Assembly (NCBI GenBank): GCA_945859605.1
Contig: OX243815.1
Location: 41,884,459 to 41,948,458, forward strand
Direction: 5' to 3'
DNA: 64,000 nucleotides
From: Lumbricus rubellus
Taxonomy: Eukaryota; Annelida; Clitellata; Crassiclitellata; Lumbricidae
Below the pieces are notes generated by a model. The model saw only the letters and a program-made list of their open reading frames with translations. It was not told where the DNA came from and ran no database searches. Positions 57,468 through 64,000 of this stretch are shown piece by piece; the first letter of the stretch is position 1; each line of letters begins with the position of its first letter. Position numbers and translations under genes: made by a program.

Positions 57468-57617
57468 GATCTCATTTTTGGAGAAGTGCCATTAAATGGA
57501 CCTGGAGGATCGGCAGTTGGGTCGTGGGAAAAGTCAAGGACAATAATGACAACGAAAAACGTCAACAATCAATTGAAAGGGAACAAACTGAAATGAACCA
57601 CAACCAAATAGCTGCAA
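57468..57617 (+). CDS. Gene C unit 6 cationic cassette
   Basis: 150 nt; peptide as unit 1. Confidence 0.75.
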
Positions 57618-58728
57618 GTAAGTTGACTGGAACTATTATGTACCTCCTCAAAACAGGGGGCTGTCGTGTTGCACGGTGTTTACATATACATCATACAGGT
57701 GAACAGAGCTTGCCTTCTCGAAATCAATCCAACATTTTATATTAAAACTTATTTTTATTGCTTGGTTATTTAAAATTGTTGTACTATTGCCGCCAGAGCA
57801 GAAAGGTAAGTTGCATATGGATGTGAAGTAGTGCAATGAGTGCATAGCATGACTAGTCGAATAAATATCCTATTTTTTAAGTTTTCAATTAAACAAACTA
57901 TACATCCTACCCTCCCGATCATTGACACACAGATCGAACACTTCTCGCTCCTTGCTCTTTTTTGTCCCAATATTGAAGTCATCCTCTTCGATGAGAGCCT
58001 GCATGGGTCTAATCGTTCATTATCATTACTTTCTCTATTTCGGCCTCCAAACTTCAGTCACATTCTCCCTGAAACCATATAACCGTTCCTCAGTCTATGC
58101 TGAACCAGCTCTTGGAACGGACTCCGATCATCATTTTCTATTAACTATGTTGCAAGACGCTGTCTTCCGGGCTTGACCTATTTGAACTTTGACCCTTCAC
58201 TCTGTCGGCCTCCACACATTCCAATCACCTCGTTTCATAAGTCATGGAGACTTTTTCCTTTGATACACCAGCTCTTTGGGACGGACTCCTATCATCACCC
58301 ATTAATACTGTCGCACCACGCTGTCTTCTTGGGTTGATCTACCTGAACATTGACCTAGAGCCAGAACGAACTGGCCACTTTTTTGGCCATTGTGGACTTG
58401 ATCTGACATAGGGTTGGTATATATGCTTGTGTCTCCTACACTGATACATTTCCCTATTGCTCTTCATATATTTGACCATTACCCCAGTCGCGGATTTGCA
58501 CCGGTCTGATAGAATTATTATGATTGTGTCTATTCTACTCCTTCTTTGTGAATGCGGTACAATATCATCAAGACCTGATTGAAGCAAATATGTCATTATC
58601 TATATGGAATCCTTGAATGTGTAAATCTCATAATAGGCCTATGTAGTTTGAAATTAAGATAGTTTCAAACTAGCGTTACTATGATGCTACAATTGCTACA
58701 CTGCATCGCAATTTTGTAATTTGGCCAG

Positions 58729-58875
58729 ATTTTGGATTAACGGAAACTGAACTCGAAGAGCTGTACCGCCTGTGGGTTCCGAAGGTTCCTGTTGGCGAAG
58801 ATGCTTCTTTCCAGGCATTCGTTATTTGGATGGATGAAAATGATGAAAACGTGGACGACGGGGCTCCTACAATTG
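58729..58875 (+). CDS. Gene C unit 7 acidic cassette
   Basis: 147 nt; the first exon base pair is AT instead of AA, so the split codon differs from units 1-6. Otherwise as unit 2. Confidence 0.75.
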
Positions 58876-59162
58876 GTATGTGATTTTAGTTCTAGACGAA
58901 ACAATGCAAATGTATTCGAAGTCTCAAGACTTATAATAGAAACTGTGCGTATTTACACGAGAACGTTAAACCCTGTGCCATTATAAAGTATGTATGTGTT
59001 ACCTTCATGTAACTGGATGCTTTAGGTACATTTTTGCAATACGAGATAAAAGGGTAAATAAAGTAGAGAAATTTCGTGCGTAGAATTGTCCAGTTCTAAC
59101 AATTATTTCTCTAGATGAACGAAACAATAACTTCAAACAGGGCATAATAATGTCGTGTTTAG

Positions 59163-59312
59163 GATCTCATTTTTGGAGAAGTGCCATTAAATGGACCTGG
59201 AGGATCGGCAGTTGGGTCGTGGGAAAAGTCAAGGACAATAATGACAACGAAAAACGTCAACAATCAATTGAAAGGGAACAAACTGAAATGAACCACAACC
59301 AAATAGCTGCAA
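59163..59312 (+). CDS. Gene C unit 7 cationic cassette
   Basis: 150 nt; last intact cassette in the window. The LINE lies in the following intron. Confidence 0.75.
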
Positions 59313-59558
59313 GTAAGTTGACTGGAACTATTATGTACCTCCTCAAAACAGGGGGCTGTCGTGTTGCACGGTGTTTACATATACATCATACAGGTGAACA
59401 GAGCTTGCCTTCTCGAAATCAATCCAACATTTTATATTAAAACTTATTTTTATTGCTTAGTTATTTAAAATTGTTGTTCTGTTGCCGCCAGAGCACAAAA
59501 GTAAGTTGCGTTCCGTTCAACTCTTCGCATCACTCAAGTTTCTCTCGACACGCCGTCT

Positions 59559-60658
59559 TTGTCTTCTCTCGCAGCGCTCTGCTTGAGTATCGCAACTCCA
59601 CGTGGTTCAGTAACTCTTCTTACAGTATACAGACCTGGATCTACTCCTCCCACTGAACAATTCTTTGAAGAGTTTTCAGCTGTGCTTGAGTGCCTGATTA
59701 CACGGAATAGCCAGCTTATCATCCTCGGTGACTTCAATATTCACCCTGAGGATGCATCTCTTCCTTCTTCTTCTCGTTTCCTCTCCCTCCTCTCACAGTT
59801 TGGCTTCCGTCAGCACGTCGCCGAGGCCACACACCGAGATGGAGGCTGGCTTGACCTCGTCATTACCTCAGACGATGATCGGGTCGATGATCTTCAGATC
59901 CTTCCACCTTCAATCTCCGATCTTTCCTATCTCAAATTCACACTCCCTTCCATCCATCTTCAACCTATTCACTCCGTTCGGAAGTTTCGGGGGTGGAAAT
60001 CGTTCGATGCCAAGGCGTTCAGCGCTGCCATCCGTAACTCAATCCTCTCGTCACCTCAAGAGACGCTCGATGTTTATACAGTCGATCAACTGTTTGACCT
60101 CTACACCTCCACTACGACAAACCTGCTCGACAAGATGCTTCCTATTCGCAGCGTTAAGACTCGTGTTCGACCGCTGGCAGTCTGGTACGACGGAGAATGT
60201 CATCAGTCACGCCGCCGCGCCCGTTGCGCTGAGAGACAGTACCGCCGTTCCAAAGATCCAAGTGACCATCTTGCTTGGATCAAAAAGTTGCGGGCCCTTC
60301 ATCATCTCTACCACGACAAAGAGGCCGCCTACTGGGAACAGCTCGTCTCTCGAAATGCCAACAATCCAAAGCGCCTTTGGTCATCCATCTCAGGACTATT
60401 CGGTCGACCATCGCGGCCAGCGGAGACACCTGCCTTTACTGCCAACGACTTCCTTGACGTGCTCAACGCCAAGACCGACCGTCTTCGTGCGTCTACTGCC
60501 AACGCTCCTCCTCCTACGTTCTCATCAACGACGTCAGTCTTCGACGGTTTCAGACTCATCGTGGATTCTGATCTTCGTTCAGTTTTTTCATGTGTAAATT
60601 TGAAATCATGTGAATTAGACCCTTTACCTCCTTTTATTATTTGTGACATTCTTGATGA
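59559..60658 (+). pseudogene. LINE AP-endonuclease and linker to RT
   Basis: TVYRPGSTPP, LIILGDFNIHP and GGWLDLVITS are the APE-type endonuclease blocks. The final active-site motif, S-D-H in this class, reads ISDLSYLKF, so the catalytic His is missing. After a Trp/Arg-rich linker the RT region begins (LKSCELDPLPPFIICDILDE) and is cut by the nested insertion. Confidence 0.75.
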
Positions 60659-60922
60659 GACTTACTTAGACTTAGTTCCTCCAGTTCCGATCGGAACATT
60701 GGTCGACAAGTCCTCGCCACTCCGCACGGTCGCCAGCCACCACCTCCGCCTCGTCCCAGCCCAGTCCCATCCGCTCCAGGTCCTTCCTGAAAGCGTGTCT
60801 CCAGGTGTTTCTTGGTCTACCTCTTTTTCGTTTTCCACCCTCCGGCACCCATTTCAATGCCGTCCTCGCAATCCTCTCCTTTGGTAGTCTAAGGATGTGC
60901 CCAGCCAACCTTCCCCTTCTCC
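60659..60922 (-). mobile_element. Nested LINE C-terminal fragment
   Basis: The minus strand encodes GHILRLPKERIARTALKWVP, KRKRGRPRNTWR and WDEAEVVAGDRAEWRGLV: the conserved C-terminal tail of another LINE type. It ends in a TAAGTC-type tail and is flanked by the 12-bp duplication CATTCTTGATGA (60647-60658 and 60923-60934). Confidence 0.85.
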
Positions 60923-62410
60923 CCATTCTTGATGACATTGCTGTATTCTTTGTGTATCTGTTTAACAGGTCACTTGCTGAGGGCTGCATTCCTGCCTCGC
61001 AAAAACGGGCCTTGGTCTTTCCTGCACTCAAGAAGCCCAATCTTGACCCTAGTCTCAGTCAAAACTATCGCCCAATCTCAAACCTATCTTTTCTGTCTAA
61101 GACTCTTGAAAGACTTGTATCCATGCAACTTCTTCCCTATCTTGAGAAATCGGGTCTCCTTCCATCCCACCAGTCTGGCTATAGGGCTATTCACTCTACG
61201 GAAACAGCCCTCCTTTCCATGCTTTCTGATATTTACTCTGCTGTTGACAAGTCTCAAGTCACTCTTTTGGCTCTCTTCGACGTCTCTGCAGCCTTTGACA
61301 TGGTTGATCATGAGATTCTCTTGCAACGACTTGAAACATCCTGCGGACTCAAGGGTTCTCCTCTCCTTTGGTTTCGGTCCTACCTGTCTGATCGCACCCA
61401 AATGATCATCTCTGGTGACTCTAGGACTCAGTGGGTCCCTGTTGTCTTGGGTGTTCCTCAGGGTTCTGTCCTAGGCCCACTCCTTTTCATCCTTTACACG
61501 GCTGGCATTACCTCTCTTTTCCCTGGCCACTCTGCAACTGGCCACCTTTTCGCCGATGATGTCCAAGCCTATGTCCATGGACCCTCTTCTGCTCAACTCC
61601 TTCTTGCAGGTCGAATTGATGCTCTATCACAAGATCTTCATCTGTGGATGTCATCTAATCGTCTTTCTTTGAACTCTTCCAAAACCCAGTTGATTTGGTT
61701 TGGCACTCCTCAACAGCTTCAAAGACTTGACTACACACTGCTCTCTCAAACTTTTCCTCACTTCAACTTCTCCTCCAGTGTTCGTGACCTAGGTGTCACC
61801 CTAGATAGTTCTCTTACCTTCACTGAGCACATTGACAATCTTACTCGCTCTTCCTACTTCCAGCTAAGGCGTCTCAGGGCTATTCGCAAATCTGTCACAT
61901 CTTCGATCTTTACCTCAATTGTTCATGCTTTTGTCTGTTCTCGGCTTGACTATTGTAATTCTGTTCTTATTGGTCTACCCAAAGTTCGCTTAGCTCCTCT
62001 GCAATCTGTACTCAATGCTGCCGCTAGGCTCATTGCCCGCCTTCCTCGATTCTCCCACATTTCTTCATTCATGACTGAACAACTTCACTTGCTTCCATTC
62101 TCGACCCGTATACAATTTAAGGTCCCAATTTTGGTCATCAAGTCTCAAATGGGTCTTGCTCCGAAGTATCTGTGTGATCAGATACTTCGCCCCCCCCTTC
62201 TGCCACTTCGCTGCGTCCTCTTAGGTCCTCTGATCGGCTTGACCTCTTTGTCCCGCGAGTCAGGACCGCCATGGCGCAATCCAGATCATTTGCCGGCATT
62301 GGTCCCTCTCTATGGAATGGGCTTCCCCCATCAGTTCGCTCTGCCATCCTCTCTGGTAGTGTATCCTCATCTTTCTCTCGTCTAAAAACTTGCCTTTTTT
62401 CTCGGAGATG
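60923..62410 (+). pseudogene. LINE reverse transcriptase
   Basis: LERLVSMQLLPYLEKSGLLP, HQSGYRAIHSTETALL, LFDVSAAFDMVDHEILLQRL (motif A), LGVPQGSVLGPLLF and FADDVQAYVH (catalytic FADD) are in order with usual spacing. A run of eight C at about 62190-62197 shifts the frame: the conserved end (FAGIGPSLWNGLPPSVR) is read in another frame and stops near 62410. Copies RNA into DNA at the target site in living elements; this copy is broken. Confidence 0.8.
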
Positions 62411-63024
62411 AACGCACTGGGAGCGCTTCTGAAAGGCTCTTGCTGCAAGAAGCGCTTTATAAATTGTCAGATAAGATAAGATATAGAAGGAATAGTCGAA
62501 TAAATATCCTATTTTTAAGTTTTCAATTAAACAAACTATACATCCTACCCTCCCGATCATTGACACACAGATCGAACACTTCTCGCTCCTTGCTCTTTTT
62601 TGTCCCAATATTGAAGTCATCTTCGATTAGTGCCTGCATGGGTCTAATCGTTCATTATCATTACTTTCTCTATTCCGGCTTCCAAACTTCAGTCACATTC
62701 TCCATGAAGCCATGTAACCGTTCCTCAGTCTATGCTGAACCAGCTCTTGGAACGAACTCCGATCATCATTCTATTAACCATGTTGCAACACGCTGTCGTC
62801 CCGGCTTGACCTACTTGATATTTGACCTTTCACTCTTTCGGCCCGCACACTCCAGTCATTTTCTCTCATAAAACATGCAAATGTCCTTTTCTTTTAAGCA
62901 CCAGCTCTTTGGGACGGACACCGATCATCACCTACATGTATTGACACTGTTGCACCACGTTGTCTTAAGGGCCTGATCTACGCATGTCGCACTCGTCATC
63001 ATACTTTCTTTATTTCTTTTTTCT

Positions 63025-63160
63025 CTATTTCTGGAGACGTTTACCAGGTATGGGTCCAGATGGTTGTTGCTGGTGACGATTTCTCTTTCCAGGTGTTTAT
63101 TTACTGGATGGATGAAAATGATGAGCCGGACGACAATTTTGTTCACCGCCCAATGAGGAA
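63025..63160 (+). pseudogene. Relic acidic cassette
   Basis: VYQVWVQMVVAGDDFSFQVF and IYWMDENDEPDDNF match the middle and end of the acidic cassette, but the FGLTE start and acceptor are gone. Confidence 0.65.
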
Positions 63161-63536
63161 AGTGTCGGAAGCCAAGCTTTTTCCAGATCTATGCTTTCAT
63201 TGCTTTGTGGACGCTATCTCCACTTTTATATGGTTAAAAAACATCCAATGGGTCTCGAATTCCGACAGTCAAACGCCTGCCTTGGGCGGTGTTTAGAGTT
63301 GAAGTGTCGCGAGCGGCAGAAGAAGACAAGGACTCAGAGCAGTGGTTTTATGGGAAAGAAGTAGGCTAAGTTTAGTTTTGAGTAAATGGCCTGTGCAGGA
63401 CGATCACCGAAATAGACGTGCTTTAGAAATGCTCAAATATAATTATTACAGCACTATAATCATAATACAACTAAACCTAGTAAATTAATACTTAGGCTAT
63501 AGAATAATGAAGTCATTATTGCGGACAATGTAGAAT

Positions 63537-63755
63537 AATGTTGATTTTCGTAACTCATTGACGAAAAGTCGTTAAATAAGGTGCGATTTATTGCGAAGGT
63601 CTTTAGGCCTAACTGGATCAAAAGACACCCAAGAAGGAATATTTCACATAGGCTTTCAATGAATAACAATAAATTGGTCGGAGGTCAACGATAGGCTAAA
63701 TAATAAAGAACAGTCACAAATATACCAACAGGAAGTGACTAAAAGAGGTATTAGC
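63537..63755 (+). pseudogene. Relic cationic cassette
   Basis: aatgttgattttcgtaactc mimics the aatgtcgtgtttaggaactc acceptor context. Scattered matches follow (agtcgttaaat, ggtcaacgat, accaacaggaagtgactaaa) with multiple stops. Confidence 0.45.
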
Positions 63756-64000
63756 CCAGTTTATTCACCCTACACATAGGCCTAGGTGATATCTCCTTTG
63801 AATGGTAGCTTAATATGTTGCTTGTTGGCTGCACGTTCTTTAGAATAAAAACCCACTTTCTGCCGATTTCTGAGAAAATGTCTCTTTGAATTCGATTCTA
63901 ATAATGTAGTAGGCCTACTACTCACGTAAGTAAGCAAGTAAGTATTACTTTATTGAACCGTCTGCAAACTCACTGCGGGAACATTGAATGAGAACAGAAT

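Larger units (their letters stand above)
49303..59500 (+). repeat. Tandem array of two-exon cassette units
   Basis: Seven units. Cationic-exon spacings are 1467, 1685, 1544, 1544, 1472 and 1695 bp. Each intron after a cationic exon also carries relics of a LINE C-terminus and 3' end (for example ttctattaactatgttgcaa, ggacggactcctatcatcac). Units 3 and 4 look essentially identical. Confidence 0.9.
59509..62492 (+). mobile_element. CR1/L2-like LINE, 5'-truncated, in gene C intron
   Basis: Plus-strand endonuclease and reverse transcriptase, ending in an AAGCGCTTTATAAATTG tail and (ATAAG)n. It replaces about 40 bp of the intron sequence seen in the sister units (host stops after gtaagttgc, resumes at tagtcgaataaat). 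It contains a nested minus-strand insertion at 60659-60922 and a frameshift near 62190. Confidence 0.85.
40591..63755 (+). other. Gene C locus, 5' part, cassette-amplified paralog
   Basis: Signal exon 40591-40690, acidic leader 47947-48078, then seven acidic/cationic exon pairs from 49303 to 59312, then relics near 63.03 and 63.54 kb. No CBM14 exon appears before the window ends, so the 3' end is outside. Unlike gene B, the cassettes are nearly identical to one another, with units of roughly 1.47, 1.54 and 1.69 kb. If all are spliced in, the product is a long alternating-charge repeat protein. Confidence 0.7.

Noticed and set aside
59728..60597. 289-codon plus-strand frame inside the LINE
   Set aside because: Overlaps the endonuclease frame, which carries the recognisable motifs; this one has none.

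Overview
The window is animal nuclear DNA: AT-rich, with GT-AG introns, polyadenylation signals, tRNA-derived SINEs, a CR1/L2-like LINE, Tc1/mariner, hAT and Sola-like DNA transposons, and an LTR retrotransposon. Nothing looks bacterial or organellar. A marine invertebrate fits. The retroelement's integrase-before-reverse-transcriptase order is a feature I associate with Gmr1-type Ty3/gypsy elements of deuterostomes, so a deuterostome such as an echinoderm is my best guess (weak inference).

The core is a plus-strand tandem array of at least three paralogous secreted-precursor genes that I do not recognise as a named family. Gene A (3' part, 1-5.7 kb) ends in a six-cysteine chitin-binding (CBM14/peritrophin-A) exon. 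Gene B (10.08-36.1 kb) appears complete, with about 19 exons: signal peptide, then small cassettes, then the same CBM14 exon. Gene C (from 40.59 kb, running off the right edge) starts with a homologous signal exon and has seven tandem copies of a two-exon cassette. Every internal exon is phase 1-1, so cassettes can be duplicated, lost or skipped without breaking frame. An acidic cassette (about 49 residues, FGLT...ELxxLYxxW...WMdENdE) alternates with a strongly cationic amphipathic, Trp-rich or Pro/Arg-rich cassette followed by an acidic tail. Most of these carry R-S-[IL]-[DE] between the cationic and acidic halves, which suggests proteolytic release. My inference is a modular polyprotein delivering host-defence-like cationic peptides with acidic partners and a chitin-binding anchor.

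Layout: 1-6.1 kb gene A 3' end; 6.1-9.9 kb intergenic repeats; 9.9-36.1 kb gene B, whose 3' half (24.44-36.4 kb) is a segmental duplicate of 1-6.1 kb enlarged by a 5.8-kb Sola-like transposon (25.05-30.88 kb) and a palindromic mariner (32.54-33.55 kb); 36.4-40.4 kb intergenic with LINE and mariner relics; 40.5-63.8 kb gene C, with a 6.3-kb LTR retrotransposon in intron 1 and a LINE (59.5-62.5 kb) behind the last intact cassette, followed by decayed cassette relics.

A second novelty is the very frequent motif TAGGCCTA and its variants TAGGCTA/TAGCCTA. Paralogous comparisons inside the window show clean TA versus TA-GGC(C)-TA filled/empty pairs, so the motif behaves as a TA-targeted micro-insertion or excision footprint. 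In one gene B exon its tandem expansion encodes an in-frame Arg-Pro-Ile-Tyr-rich peptide.
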